NCBI RefSeq assembly: GCF_011090385.1
Contig: NZ_SEWW01000008.1
Coordinates: 1-64,000, forward strand
Source: Aquirufa beregesia
GTDB lineage: Bacteria > Bacteroidota > Bacteroidia > Cytophagales > Spirosomataceae
Reading direction: 5' to 3'
DNA length: 64,000 bases
Position numbers and translations under genes: made by a program. The notes beneath the pieces were generated by a model. The model saw only the letters and a list, made by a program, of their open reading frames with translations. It did no database searches and had not been told where the DNA came from. Shown piece after piece: positions 27,994 through 37,909 of the stretch (the first letter of the stretch is position 1; each line of letters begins with the position of its first letter).

Positions 27994-28529
27994 ACCACCA
28001 CCAAACTCCTAGCACCATGAGCTCCAATCACTAAAGATTGCTCAATGTCTGCCGTTTTGGATGGTCCAGATAAAAAGACACCAAAGCCCGTTTGCTTATC
28101 ACCCAAACGGATATATGCTTCCTGTAATGTGGGTAAAAGATTATTTTGAGATAAATAAATCACTAAATGCTGGCAAATAAAAGGTGCCACCCGATGGGGT
28201 AGATTAGAGTCATCCAACCAAATTGCCCCATTTTCAGCTACCCCAAAATCACCCTCTATTTCCAATACATCGATATCCGCTAAACTTAATCCATCTGCTA
28301 GCGGGTTTAAATGTACTCGCTCCATGTTGGGAAAATGTTTATCCAATGCTGGGCTGGCATCTGCTGCTTCTTTCACTTGAATGACTGTGGTACTAACTAC
28401 CTGCATGGAATAAAGAAAGTCCGCCAGGGTATCTTCCCCAATCACTTGAGCAGTAAATGCCCCTGGATAAGCCTTAGCAGGCACTTTTACTTCTTGCAAG
28501 GCCTTGATTATTTCTTCCCGACTGCTCAT
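27978..28529 (-). CDS. lutC: Lactate utilization protein C (LUD domain)
   Basis: The 183-aa LUD-domain protein has the family C-terminal segment GFGVFLSGPSKTADIEQSLVIGAHGARSL. LutC works with LutA and LutB to oxidise L-lactate to pyruvate. Its ATG overlaps the lutB stop by 4 bp, and it is the last gene of the rha-lut operon. The final residues VLTEC and the stop are encoded within palindromic repeat copy 2, so the tail has probably been rewritten by insertion of that element. Confidence 0.9.
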   Translation of the reverse strand: MSSREEIIKALQEVKVPAKAYPGAFTAQVIGEDTLADFLYSMQVVSTTVIQVKEAADASPALDKHFPNMERVHLNPLADGLSLADIDVLEIEGDFGVAENGAIWLDDSNLPHRVAPFICQHLVIYLSQNNLLPTLQEAYIRLGDKQTGFGVFLSGPSKTADIEQSLVIGAHGARSLVVVLTEC

Positions 28530-29893
28530 AATCGATTCGATTTATACCATTCCTGAAAACTTTGTTTGGGCGGTGCAGGCATTTCCCTTTGCTTGTACCA
28601 AGGATTCAATCCATTGTTCACTAAAAAAGGAAACCAATTCATCACTTTTCTTCCCATTCCTCCCGCCATTCTAAAAATGGTAGGGTTTGCCATCATCCAC
28701 GCCATAAATTTCATACCCAACACTTTACCCGCAGGCGCCAATCCTTCCTTCATTAAATCTTGTCTCCAAAACCACAATTGTTCATGGATATTGATTTTGA
28801 CCGGACAAACATTGGAGCAACTTCCACATAAGGTACTGGCAAATGGCAAATCGACATTCGCTTTTTTATCAAAATTGGGAGCTAAAATGGACCCAATAGG
28901 TCCCGCCACTGGCTGGTGATAACTGTGTCCACCGCTTCTCCGATATACTGGACAGGTATTGAAACAAGCAGCACAACGAATGCACTTTAACGAATTTCTA
29001 AATTCGTCTCGGGCTAATTGTCTAGATCGACCATTATCCACTAATACTATATGCATTTCTTGGCCTGCCCGCGGTTTGGCAAAATGACTGGAATAAGTTG
29101 TAATCAATTGACCGGTTGCACTTCGTGCCAACAAACGAAGAAAAACACCCAAATCCTGTCGCTTAGGAATAATCTTTTCAATCCCCATGCAGGCAATATG
29201 CACATCAGATAAATGCGCCCCCATGTCAGCATTCCCTTCATTGGTACATACCACAAATTCACCCGTTTCAGCTACCGCAAAATTGACTCCAGTAATGGCT
29301 ACTTTAGCTTCCAAAAACTTCTCTCTCAAGTGAATTCTAGCTGCCTCAGTTAAAAATTGTGGATCCTTATTGCCCTTAGGCGTTCCTAAATGTTGATGAA
29401 AAGTTTCACCGACATCCTCCTTTTTCAAGTGAATGGCGGGTAATACTATATGACTAGGTACCTCTTTTCTAAACTGAACAATGCGCTCTCCTAAATCCGT
29501 ATCTACTACATCTATCCCCCGCTGTTCTAAATAGGCATTCAAATGACATTCCTCGGTCAACATCGACTTGCTTTTCACCAAGGCCTTGTCCCCATGTTTT
29601 TGAATAATGGAATACACAATTTCATTATGTTCATGTGCATCCTTGGCCCAATGAACTTGAACGCCATTCGCTTGTGCATTGGCCTCAAACTCCAATAGAT
29701 ATTGAGGCAAATTACTGAGCATATGCTCTTTAATCTGGGATGCCTGCTCGCGCAAGGCCTCCCACTCAGGTAGTAATTTACTTGCCTTATCCCGTTTGGC
29801 TCTGACAAACCACAAGGTATCATCATGCCAATCCGTTCTTTCTTGATTGGCTATGAATTTCTCAGAAGCTTCCGCGTGACTAAGCATGTGCAT
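28526..29893 (-). CDS. lutB: Lactate utilization iron-sulfur protein B
   Basis: The 455-aa protein has an N-terminal LUD domain and two [4Fe-4S] motifs at about residues 300-360, CIRCAACFNTCPVYR and CGSCSNVCPVKI, then a C-terminal DUF3390-type tail. It is the electron-transfer core of LutABC L-lactate oxidation, at the cytoplasmic side of the membrane. Its start lies inside the lutA 3' end (14-bp overlap), with a second possible Met at residue 3. In this operon its substrate would be lactate made from rhamnose-derived lactaldehyde. Confidence 0.93.
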   Translation of the reverse strand: MHMLSHAEASEKFIANQERTDWHDDTLWFVRAKRDKASKLLPEWEALREQASQIKEHMLSNLPQYLLEFEANAQANGVQVHWAKDAHEHNEIVYSIIQKHGDKALVKSKSMLTEECHLNAYLEQRGIDVVDTDLGERIVQFRKEVPSHIVLPAIHLKKEDVGETFHQHLGTPKGNKDPQFLTEAARIHLREKFLEAKVAITGVNFAVAETGEFVVCTNEGNADMGAHLSDVHIACMGIEKIIPKRQDLGVFLRLLARSATGQLITTYSSHFAKPRAGQEMHIVLVDNGRSRQLARDEFRNSLKCIRCAACFNTCPVYRRSGGHSYHQPVAGPIGSILAPNFDKKANVDLPFASTLCGSCSNVCPVKINIHEQLWFWRQDLMKEGLAPAGKVLGMKFMAWMMANPTIFRMAGGMGRKVMNWFPFLVNNGLNPWYKQREMPAPPKQSFQEWYKSNRL

Positions 29894-30596
29894 TCAATAT
29901 TTCGACAATGTGTTTTACTCCTACATTTGATGCTGAACGTTTCAGAATCCCTTCCATATGCATTAAACAAGAAGTATCAGCTCCAACAATGTATTCCACC
30001 TCATTGGCCTGATGTTCCTGTATTCGATCTTGTCCCATTTTGACGGAGACAGCTTCTTCTGTCACACAAAATGTACCGCCAAATCCACAACATTCATCTT
30101 GTCGCTCTGGATATTTCCACTCACAACCTTCCACCAAATCCAATAAATAAGTCAATTTAGAAAAGGGCTTTTCATTCAACTCTGTCATGGAGGAAATACG
30201 TAATCCTCGTTGACCATGACAACTTTGATGTAAACCTACCTTATGCGGAAAATAAGCGGGTAAAGATTTTACTTTCAAGACATCCACCAAAAATTCACAG
30301 ATTTCATAGACTGAAGCCCGGATTTTGGCATCGGGATGATGTTCTTTCAAATGTAACACACAAGAACCTGAAGGTCCTACGATATAATCAAAACCCGAAA
30401 AATTTGTTTCAAAATTGGTATCACAGCCCCCTGTAATATGCGCAAATCCTGAATTAGCCATGGGCTGACCACAGCATGTTTGTTGAGCAGGAACAGTGAC
30501 CTCACATCCTAATTTCTCCAACAATTCTAAACTAGCAATAGCTACTTGCGGATAAAATTGATCAATGTAACAAGGAACAAATAAGGCTACTCGCAT
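29880..30596 (-). CDS. lutA: Lactate utilization (Fe-S)-binding protein A
   Basis: The 238-aa protein has the two cysteine-rich CCG domains of the GlpC/HdrD/LutA family, seen as TCCGQPMANSGF in the first half and DECCGFGGTF in the second, which bind a cubane cluster. It forms the LutABC complex with the next two genes. Its start overlaps the end of the kinase gene by 10 bp, so translation is coupled to the rhamnose genes. Confidence 0.93.
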   Translation of the reverse strand: MRVALFVPCYIDQFYPQVAIASLELLEKLGCEVTVPAQQTCCGQPMANSGFAHITGGCDTNFETNFSGFDYIVGPSGSCVLHLKEHHPDAKIRASVYEICEFLVDVLKVKSLPAYFPHKVGLHQSCHGQRGLRISSMTELNEKPFSKLTYLLDLVEGCEWKYPERQDECCGFGGTFCVTEEAVSVKMGQDRIQEHQANEVEYIVGADTSCLMHMEGILKRSASNVGVKHIVEILNAHA

Positions 30597-31978
30597 GCTT
30601 CATATCTTTTTAGGCTTACCAAATTAATGGGTATTTCTTGATCATTCCATGTTGAATGAATAGCTAGCGCAGCCCCCAAGGAACTGGCTTGTGCTACTTC
30701 TGCTCCAAATATGGCCACCTTAGGAAAAGCATAAGCCAATAAGTGCATATAAATATCATTCTTACTAAATCCGCCGTCTACCAAAATTCTGTCAACTGGT
30801 GATGAGTCCAACAAGAGGCGTAAAGAATAAATCTGCTGAACGACCAAATCTACCATAAACTGCTGATATGCCTGTTCAAAACTTTCAAAAATGCCCAAAT
30901 CTCTAGCATCAAAACCTGAATTGGCTAAAAACGCCGCGTTGGCCTCTTGCAGAGAAGGCATATGGTGTGCTATTTGATGGCTCAAAAGTGCATTCAAATG
31001 CGTTGAGTATGGTACCGTCAAATGTGCTTTTTTATCTACGTCAAAATGAGCTTGCAATCTTTTCAATTGAATTTCATGTTCATTCCCAGCAAACAATCTG
31101 GCGGCCTTGACTGGCTTGCCATTGTATTGTAAAAATGACAAGACATCATTTTTCAATTCTACTGGTGTCAAAGGTTGTGCATTGAATGGATGCATAGAAA
31201 TACACCATGTTCCCGTAGATAACAACAAAAATGGCTCCTTAAATTGAATCAGATATGGAATCAAGGCAGAAGAAGAATCATGTAAACCTACCCCAACAGG
31301 TAAATCCGATGAACTCATCGAAAAGGTTTGATTAGCCAACACCGTAACTGGCAACAAAGGTCTTAATCCTTCCTTTTCTACCCATTCATGATAACGCTGA
31401 TGATCAAAGTCCCACAAATGCGTATGACATCCAACAGAGGTTAATTCTGTATAAAATTGATGGGTAAACAAACTAGACAAATAATTTGGCCAATGTAATA
31501 CCCAGCGTATTCCCATATCTTGATTTTTGGTGGCTTTCGCCATCCAATACGCCATCATGCCCGAATTCAAACTCCCCAAAATAGGCGATGCTGTGGCTCG
31601 AGCAACTTCAGATTCTCCGCCATAACGAGCATAAAATGAAGCAGCTAAGTCGACAGGAAATGGTTTCAAATAGTTATATAAAGGCAAAACAGCTTTTCCT
31701 TCCGCATTCACAAATACGACGGTAGCTCCGTAACCAGAAAAATTTAAGGCTAAAATCTCGAATCGAGAATCTTGCTGTACGTCGGCAAAAGAAGCTAAAA
31801 CCCACGATTGAACTGCAGCCAAATCTTCACCCATGAATCCATCTTCATCTGGAATCTCGGCGAAATTTTGACTTTTCTCCAATACAATCTGGTAATTTTT
31901 ATCCCAAAGGAATAACTTCTTATTGGTTTTGCCAATATCAAAAATTGCAATAACGGGAAGTTTCTCCACCACTGACAT
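30587..31978 (-). CDS. rhaB: FGGY-family sugar kinase, probable rhamnulokinase
   Basis: The 463-aa kinase has the FGGY start IAIFDIGKTNKKLFLWD with the phosphate-binding loop, and the second-domain ILVDGGFSKNDIYMHLLA stretch. It would phosphorylate L-rhamnulose to rhamnulose-1-phosphate. The assignment to rhamnulose rests mainly on position: it starts 1 bp after the isomerase stop, upstream of lutA and downstream of the fused aldolase. L-fuculokinase-type activity is the main alternative. Confidence 0.87.
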   Translation of the reverse strand: MSVVEKLPVIAIFDIGKTNKKLFLWDKNYQIVLEKSQNFAEIPDEDGFMGEDLAAVQSWVLASFADVQQDSRFEILALNFSGYGATVVFVNAEGKAVLPLYNYLKPFPVDLAASFYARYGGESEVARATASPILGSLNSGMMAYWMAKATKNQDMGIRWVLHWPNYLSSLFTHQFYTELTSVGCHTHLWDFDHQRYHEWVEKEGLRPLLPVTVLANQTFSMSSSDLPVGVGLHDSSSALIPYLIQFKEPFLLLSTGTWCISMHPFNAQPLTPVELKNDVLSFLQYNGKPVKAARLFAGNEHEIQLKRLQAHFDVDKKAHLTVPYSTHLNALLSHQIAHHMPSLQEANAAFLANSGFDARDLGIFESFEQAYQQFMVDLVVQQIYSLRLLLDSSPVDRILVDGGFSKNDIYMHLLAYAFPKVAIFGAEVAQASSLGAALAIHSTWNDQEIPINLVSLKRYEACE

Positions 31979-31979
31979 C

Positions 31980-33251
31980 TTATAATCCCGTAGCTTGGGT
32001 TTTGGCGCCTCTTTGTTGAATCAATTGATTTCTAATACCTAATTCGCGGAATAAAGCCAAAGGATCTAAGGCTCCCCCTAATTCTAATCTAGCTTGTGCC
32101 ACCAATGAACGAACATCCGTACGGAAAGCTGTTTGCAAAATCTCCTGACAAACCACCACATCATTAGCATTTCTAGCCGCTTCTAAAGCCTGACGATCCA
32201 CCAATAATGCCTGAGCATAAGCCATTTGAATAGCTTCCACTGATTGTAACAAATCTTCTAATGGATCTTTCACATTATGTGAAGCATCAATCATCCAACC
32301 TAAATCTTGAGCATGATTCATTCCTTTGGCATCCATTCCATCCACTAATTCATTGAAAATCAAGAATAACTGATATGGCTTGATAGAGCCAGCGGTCAAA
32401 TCATCATCTCCGTATTTGGAATCATTGAAGTGAAAACCACCCAATTTACCTTCCATCAACAATAAAGAAACAATTTGCTCGATATTGGCATTCGGCAAAT
32501 GATGGCCTAAATCCACTAAAGTATAAGCTTTTTCGCCCAATTTGTTCACCATGGAGTAAGATTGGCCCCAATCTCCTACCGTAGTAGAATAGAAATTAGG
32601 TTCGTAAGCTTTGTATTCTAAAAACAACTTCCAATCACTTGGTAAAGCGGCATATATTTCTTTTAAACTATCAACTGTACGTTCATATGCCTTTCTAAAA
32701 TTCAACTGGCCAGGGAAACAGGATCCGTCAGATAACCAAACGGTTAATGATTTAGAACCTAATTCAATACCTTGTTGAATCACCTCAATATTATGCTGAA
32801 CGGCTTGCTTTCTTACCGCTGCATCCACGTGTTGCAATGAACCAAATTTATAGCTCAATGCTTGATTCGCTTGATCCTGAAAAGTATTTGAATTGACTGC
32901 ATCAAAGGCTAAACCATGCTGCGCAGCTAAGGCTTTAATCGCTGTTGGATTGGTAGTACTATCCCATGGAATATGCAAGGAAATGGCACCTGAAGTTTGG
33001 TTCAATGCATGTAATAAACCCACATCAGAAATTTTTTCTTCTAAATTCCTCGGCTCTCCTCCTCCTGAAAAACGACCAAATCGCGTCCCACCTGTGCCCA
33101 AGGCCCAAGATGGAATCGCGATCTGAAAATCTTTCAATTTGGATATCAAATCAGATGGAATGGCTACCTCTGAATTAATAAAAGCATATCTTCTTTCGTG
33201 CGCCGCCAAACGAAGCGCATTGTGGTCATGTAATTTTTCTCCAACAAACAT
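31980..33251 (-). CDS. rhaI: L-rhamnose isomerase, RhaI type
   Basis: The 423-aa TIM-barrel isomerase matches the second family of rhamnose isomerases, with conserved ALGTGGTRFGRFSGGGEPRN near the N-terminus and the metal-site segments VWLSDGSCFPG, FLEYKAYEPNFY, LVDLGHHLPNAN and GGFHFNDSKYGDDDLTAGS. It converts L-rhamnose to L-rhamnulose in the cytoplasm. It follows the aldolase/dehydrogenase by 15 bp and precedes the kinase by 1 bp. It lacks similarity to the E. coli RhaA type. Confidence 0.9.
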   Translation of the reverse strand: MFVGEKLHDHNALRLAAHERRYAFINSEVAIPSDLISKLKDFQIAIPSWALGTGGTRFGRFSGGGEPRNLEEKISDVGLLHALNQTSGAISLHIPWDSTTNPTAIKALAAQHGLAFDAVNSNTFQDQANQALSYKFGSLQHVDAAVRKQAVQHNIEVIQQGIELGSKSLTVWLSDGSCFPGQLNFRKAYERTVDSLKEIYAALPSDWKLFLEYKAYEPNFYSTTVGDWGQSYSMVNKLGEKAYTLVDLGHHLPNANIEQIVSLLLMEGKLGGFHFNDSKYGDDDLTAGSIKPYQLFLIFNELVDGMDAKGMNHAQDLGWMIDASHNVKDPLEDLLQSVEAIQMAYAQALLVDRQALEAARNANDVVVCQEILQTAFRTDVRSLVAQARLELGGALDPLALFRELGIRNQLIQQRGAKTQATGL

Positions 33252-33266
33252 GTAATTCTCTCCGAT

Positions 33267-35390
33267 TTAACGTAAAAATCCTGCTGCTACTCCTCCGTCA
33301 ACATTCAATGCATTTCCGGTAGATTTATGCAACAATCCGCCAACAAATGCATAACATGCATTGGCAATATCTTCTGGTAAAATAGATTGGTTCAATAAAG
33401 TACGCTTTGCATAGAAAGCAGGCAATTCTTCTACTTTAATTCCGTATGCCTTAGCACGTCCTTCTGCCCAACCTCCGGCCCAAATATTAGAATCAGCAAT
33501 CACCGCATCTGGATTCACTGTATTCACTCGAATGCGATCTGGTCCTAATTCAGCAGCCAATAAACGCGTCATGTGAGCCTGTGCTGCCTTAGCCGAACCA
33601 TAACCTGCGTTATTTGGCCCTGCCACAAAGGCATTTTTAGAAACGATATTAACAATATCTCCTCCTAAGTTTTGCTTGCGCATAATAGCCACAGCTGCTT
33701 GGCTAACCAAGAATTGGCCTTTTACTAAAATATCAAATAAGCGATCCCAATCTTGTTGAGTATGCTCTAAAATACCTTTTGAAATACTGATACCTGCATT
33801 GTTTACAATCACATCCACTCCACCAAAAGCTAAACAAGCTTCTCCCATCGCATTTTCAATGGATTCTTGACTGGTAACATCGGCTAAAACGGTAGATACT
33901 GAATCTTTACCAAATAAGGCCGTAAATTCTTTCTTTGCCTCCTCCATGCGCTCAGCATTCACGTCGTTAATCACCACGCAAGCACCTTCTTGAGCCATTT
34001 TCTTGGCAATAGCCTTTCCAATTCCACCAGCTGAACCTGTCACAAATACCACACGGCCTGACATGCTCTTTGGTTTTGGCATACGCTGTAATTTCGCTTC
34101 TTCTAATAACCAATATTCAATATCGAATGCCTCTTGGCGTGGTAAAGAAGTATATTTTGAAATAGCCTCCGCTCCACGCATCACATTGATGGCATTGGTA
34201 TAAAATTCTGCCGCTACACGAGCCGTTTGCTTATCTTTAGCAAAGGTAAACATCCCAACTCCTGGATATAAAATAACCACCGGGTTTGGATCACGCATAG
34301 CTGGGCTGTTCGGACGAGCACAAGTCGCATGGTATTCTGCATACATCACACGATATGCCTCAAACAATGGCTGAATTTGCACCTTAATTCCGTCAACATC
34401 CGATAAATCTTGATCTGGTTTCAAATTCAATACCAATGGGGAAATTTTGGTACGTAAAAAGTGGTCAGGACAAGAAGTTCCTAATGGAGCCAATACATCT
34501 AAATCATTCGAATTAATGAATTGAAGTACACGCTCATCATCTGAGAAATGTCCAATCATCTGTACATAAGATGAACAAAAACCTCTCAACACGGGAGCAA
34601 TAGCTTTCGCTTGAGAAATACGCTTATCTGTGTCTAAAGAAGTTATTTTAGGACCTCCAAATACAGGTCTAGTCTTGCCTTCATTTTGTTTGATGTATTC
34701 TGCACACTTTTCAATGACGTCCAATGTGTTTAAATAACAATCATATGAGGTATCTGCCCAAGTAAACAATCCATGTGAACCTAACATGATACCACGCAAT
34801 TGAATCCCATTGGCTGCTGCCTCTTGCAAGCAAGCTCGCAATTGCAGACCTAAGTCAAATCCCGGACGCTGCCAACCAACCCAACCAATCTGTCCTCCGA
34901 ATAATTCTTCTGTGATTTTCTTGCCATCCTTAGCTGCTGCTATCGCAATAGCCGCATCAGGATGCAAGTGATCAATATGTTTGAATGGCAAAAAACCATG
35001 CAATGGAGTATCAATAGACGGTGCTTTAGATGCTAAATCAAAAATGCAATGGTTAAACAATTCCACCATTTCATCTTCATGCTCTAAACCACGATACACA
35101 TTTTCTAAACTCAATAAACGATCCAAATACAAGGCTGCACATCCTGATTTTTTCAAAGTACCGATGTCTCCACCAGAACCCTTAATCCACATCACTTCTG
35201 TTTCTTGTCCTGTTAAAGGATCTTTATCTTTTATTTTTACCGAAGTGTTACCACCTCCATAATTTGTAATTCTTAAATCTGCTCCAAGAATATTGGATCT
35301 GTAAATAAATAAATCTACCTCGTTTCCAGATAAAGACGCTGCTTTTGAATCCTCCCATAGGTAGGATACATGCTGATAATTTTGGGACAT
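33267..35390 (-). CDS. Bifunctional rhamnulose-1-phosphate aldolase / lactaldehyde dehydrogenase (RhaEW type)
   Basis: The 707-aa fusion has a class II aldolase/adducin domain in roughly residues 15-430 (GADLRITNYGGGNTSVK, LGSHGLFTWA) and a short-chain dehydrogenase domain at about 440-707 with the cofactor motif TGSAGGIGKAIA, NNAG and the catalytic YGSAK. It splits rhamnulose-1-phosphate into DHAP and L-lactaldehyde and oxidises the latter to L-lactate, which lutABC downstream can turn into pyruvate. I chose ATG at 35390 because it is preceded by a clear GGAGA site; an upstream TTG at 35426 would add 12 residues. Confidence 0.92.
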   Translation of the reverse strand: MSQNYQHVSYLWEDSKAASLSGNEVDLFIYRSNILGADLRITNYGGGNTSVKIKDKDPLTGQETEVMWIKGSGGDIGTLKKSGCAALYLDRLLSLENVYRGLEHEDEMVELFNHCIFDLASKAPSIDTPLHGFLPFKHIDHLHPDAAIAIAAAKDGKKITEELFGGQIGWVGWQRPGFDLGLQLRACLQEAAANGIQLRGIMLGSHGLFTWADTSYDCYLNTLDVIEKCAEYIKQNEGKTRPVFGGPKITSLDTDKRISQAKAIAPVLRGFCSSYVQMIGHFSDDERVLQFINSNDLDVLAPLGTSCPDHFLRTKISPLVLNLKPDQDLSDVDGIKVQIQPLFEAYRVMYAEYHATCARPNSPAMRDPNPVVILYPGVGMFTFAKDKQTARVAAEFYTNAINVMRGAEAISKYTSLPRQEAFDIEYWLLEEAKLQRMPKPKSMSGRVVFVTGSAGGIGKAIAKKMAQEGACVVINDVNAERMEEAKKEFTALFGKDSVSTVLADVTSQESIENAMGEACLAFGGVDVIVNNAGISISKGILEHTQQDWDRLFDILVKGQFLVSQAAVAIMRKQNLGGDIVNIVSKNAFVAGPNNAGYGSAKAAQAHMTRLLAAELGPDRIRVNTVNPDAVIADSNIWAGGWAEGRAKAYGIKVEELPAFYAKRTLLNQSILPEDIANACYAFVGGLLHKSTGNALNVDGGVAAGFLR

Positions 35391-35465
35391 ATCTCCGTTT
35401 TTTTCAGTAAAATTAAATCTTGTCAAGTTAAAACCGTCCTAGTCTTTATAAGGACAGTCCTATTT

Positions 35466-36800
35466 TTATTTCTTACTCTTTTTTGCCATAGGTATGGCTT
35501 GCTCAAAATAATCGACCACTAAATGGCTCAATGCTTTCACTCCAAGCTGAAATCCAGACTCATCTATCTGAAAATCAGGAGTATGATGACTTGCCACCGG
35601 TACGCTCAGCTTATCCAAAGGTCTTCCTCCCAAAAAGAAAAAGAATCCAGGGATTTTTTCTTGAAAAAAACTAAAATCTTCTGCACCCGTATGAGCAGGC
35701 TTTAAAAGCACCTTCTCTCGGCCATTCAATTCTATAAGCGAAGGAAGCATTTTATCTACTAAGTTGACATCATTGATGGTCGCTGGATAACCTGTACTTA
35801 TGTGTACATCAGCCACGGCTCCTCCACTTTTAGCAATGTTGGTCGCAATGTCTGTAATACGTTGATGCACTAATTTTCTTTGCTCAGTTCCAAAAGTCCT
35901 AATCGTTCCAATCATACTCGCACTTTCAGGAATAATGTTATATCGAATACCACTATGAATAGCTCCTACCGTCACAATGGCTGGATCTTCAGGTAAATTA
36001 ACGTTACGACTAACGATTGTTTGTAAACCCAAAATGATTTGAGAAGAAATGACAATAGGGTCTATCCCTTGCCATGGATACGCTCCATGAGCTTGCTTTC
36101 CTTTGACTTGAATATCCAATTCATCTACTGCAGCCATGGTGGCTCCCGGACGATACTGTATGGTTCCAGTTGCAGCTTCCGCCATAATATGCAATCCAAA
36201 AATGGCGTCAACTTTAGGATTTTCTAACACCCCTTCCTGAACCATTAATTCTGCACCTGATACGATTTTCTCTCCCCTTGCTCCATATACTCCTTCCTCT
36301 GCCGGTTGAAAAATAAATTTCACGGTACCTGCTAAATTGGCTTTTTCAGAAGCCAAAATTTCTGCCACGGACATCAAAATAGCCATGTGGCTATCATGCC
36401 CGCAGGCATGCATTATTCCCGTTTTCTGACCATTGTATTCGGTAGTTACCGTCGACTTAAAAGGCAGTTCTCCTCGTTCTGTCACTGGTAAACCATCCAT
36501 ATCAGCTCGTAAAGCTACTACAGGCCCTGGCTTTGCCCCTTTCAAAATTCCCACTACTCCTGTTTTAGCCACTTTTTCCTGTACTTCTATTCCCAAAGAC
36601 CTCAAATGCGCCGCTATGATGCCTGATGTACGTATTTCATTATTTCCTAATTCAGGATGTTCATGAAAATCCCTTCTCCAAGAAATGGTTTTCGACTCCA
36701 TCGCTTTCGCTTTTTGATTGATGATGGGCTTAAGTGAAGCTTGTGAAAAGGCCAATGGACCCATGAGTAATAAGGCAGGTAAAGAAATAAATGCTTTCAT
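35466..36800 (-). CDS. Exported M20-family amidohydrolase
   Basis: The 444-aa protein has a signal peptide (to about residue 20, GPLAFSQA) and the M20 metal-site motifs HACGHDSHMA, AEEGVYGARGE and the C-terminal AHTGAEDFSFF, typical of IAA-amino-acid and N-acyl-amino-acid hydrolases. It would free an amino acid or acid from an amide conjugate in the periplasm. It stands 75 bp before the rhamnose aldolase start on the same strand and may be cotranscribed or separate; that gap contains GTCCT/AGGAC inverted half-sites (about 35437-35455) that could be an operator for the rhamnose genes (inference). Confidence 0.88.
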   Translation of the reverse strand: MKAFISLPALLLMGPLAFSQASLKPIINQKAKAMESKTISWRRDFHEHPELGNNEIRTSGIIAAHLRSLGIEVQEKVAKTGVVGILKGAKPGPVVALRADMDGLPVTERGELPFKSTVTTEYNGQKTGIMHACGHDSHMAILMSVAEILASEKANLAGTVKFIFQPAEEGVYGARGEKIVSGAELMVQEGVLENPKVDAIFGLHIMAEAATGTIQYRPGATMAAVDELDIQVKGKQAHGAYPWQGIDPIVISSQIILGLQTIVSRNVNLPEDPAIVTVGAIHSGIRYNIIPESASMIGTIRTFGTEQRKLVHQRITDIATNIAKSGGAVADVHISTGYPATINDVNLVDKMLPSLIELNGREKVLLKPAHTGAEDFSFFQEKIPGFFFFLGGRPLDKLSVPVASHHTPDFQIDESGFQLGVKALSHLVVDYFEQAIPMAKKSKK

Positions 36801-36820
36801 ATCCGTGTTATTTTATAGCA

Positions 36821-36850
36821 AACAAAAGGAAAGAGCAGAGCTCTTTCCTT
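36821..36850 (-). terminator. Intrinsic terminator after the TIM-barrel isomerase gene
   Basis: A 10-bp stem (aaggaaagag at 36826-36835 with ctctttcctt at 36841-36850) and 5-nt loop is followed on the minus strand by TTTTGTT. It lies 80 bp beyond the stop of the gene at 36930 and just ahead of the M20 gene start at 36800, so it would separate the two units. Confidence 0.7.
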
Positions 36851-36929
36851 GACAAATTAGTGGATGCAATATACAAAAAATCAAATCTTAAGATAGCTTC
36901 ATTATTTCTAAGCCATTTAGCTCAGCATA

Positions 36930-37853
36930 TTAAGAGACGTATCCCCACTTCTTCATGATTTCTAAATCTTCCTTCACGCAATCAATAGGTTTTTTACCTT
37001 GATATGATTCTTGCTCAATGATAAAATGCTTGGTTCCACCTTTCTTTTCTCCCAATTTCACCATATCCAAAACGGAAATAATTCCTGTACCTAAAATCGT
37101 ACTTTCATATTTTTCACCATGACCTGGAGCTGCAGCAATCTCATCTTTTACGTGCATGGATACAAAACGACCCGGATATTTCTTCAATATATCAGCTGGA
37201 ATACCTCCTCCATTAATCATATTACCTATGTCTAATTGCTGAGCGACTAATTTCGAATCCGTGTTTTCCATAATTAAATCAAACAAAGTAACACCATCCA
37301 ATTTCTCTGAAAATTCAAAATCATGGTTGTGATACCCAAAACGCATACCCGATTTTTGGCATAACTCACCCGACTTATTAAACACATCCATATAGGTTTT
37401 GAATAGGCTAGAGGATGTACGAATCAACTTATCCAAAGAAGGACTGATCACAATCTCTTGTCCACATACCGCTGCATCTTCTACGGTATATTTCCACAAA
37501 TCGGTAAATTCCTTTTTCGACTCATCCCAATGTTGTTTACCCATCACGGTATGACCACTCGGCATTTTCATACCTAATCCGTCCAATCTCTTTCTAAATT
37601 CTTGGGCCGACCAGCCATAAAATTTACGGTTCACATAATTAGCATGCTCTACGTATTTGTAGCCCATTTCTGCCAATTTCGTTAAAGTACCCATAGGGTC
37701 TGCTTTCATGTCCTCCCGAATGGAATACAATTGAACACCTACTATTTTTTTGGCTTTGGCATTGGCTAAGGCCTCCCATGTCGATGAAGTAAAGGCTGCT
37801 GCTCCTAAAGCAATAGCTCCTTTCTGTAAAAATGATCTACGCGATGAATTCAT
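36930..37853 (-). CDS. Exported sugar phosphate isomerase/epimerase-like TIM-barrel protein
   Basis: The 307-aa protein has a Tat leader (SSRRSFLQKGAIALG) and the xylose-isomerase-like TIM barrel, with GVQLYSIREDM at the start of the barrel, a GYHNHDFEF metal-site strand, QLDIGNM and VSMHVKD. Exported members of this group act on keto-sugars and are often linked with Gfo/Idh and DUF1080 proteins, as found elsewhere in this window. The precise reaction is unknown. A promoter-like site (37878-37909) precedes it and a terminator follows. Confidence 0.85.
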   Translation of the reverse strand: MNSSRRSFLQKGAIALGAAAFTSSTWEALANAKAKKIVGVQLYSIREDMKADPMGTLTKLAEMGYKYVEHANYVNRKFYGWSAQEFRKRLDGLGMKMPSGHTVMGKQHWDESKKEFTDLWKYTVEDAAVCGQEIVISPSLDKLIRTSSSLFKTYMDVFNKSGELCQKSGMRFGYHNHDFEFSEKLDGVTLFDLIMENTDSKLVAQQLDIGNMINGGGIPADILKKYPGRFVSMHVKDEIAAAPGHGEKYESTILGTGIISVLDMVKLGEKKGGTKHFIIEQESYQGKKPIDCVKEDLEIMKKWGYVS

Positions 37854-37877
37854 AATTATTTAGATTTATTTATCTTT

Positions 37878-37909
37878 CAAAATTAGAATTCTAAATGAAT
37901 TATTTATCC
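37878..37909 (-). promoter_or_regulatory. Predicted -7 element with upstream GGATAA box
   Basis: On the minus strand GGATAA (plus-strand TTATCC, 37904-37909) precedes TAATTTTG (plus-strand 37878-37885) with an 18-nt spacer, the same geometry as at 14489-14521 and 46755-46786. A second GGATAA lies 20 bp further upstream (37924-37929). The leader would be about 18 nt. Confidence 0.5.
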
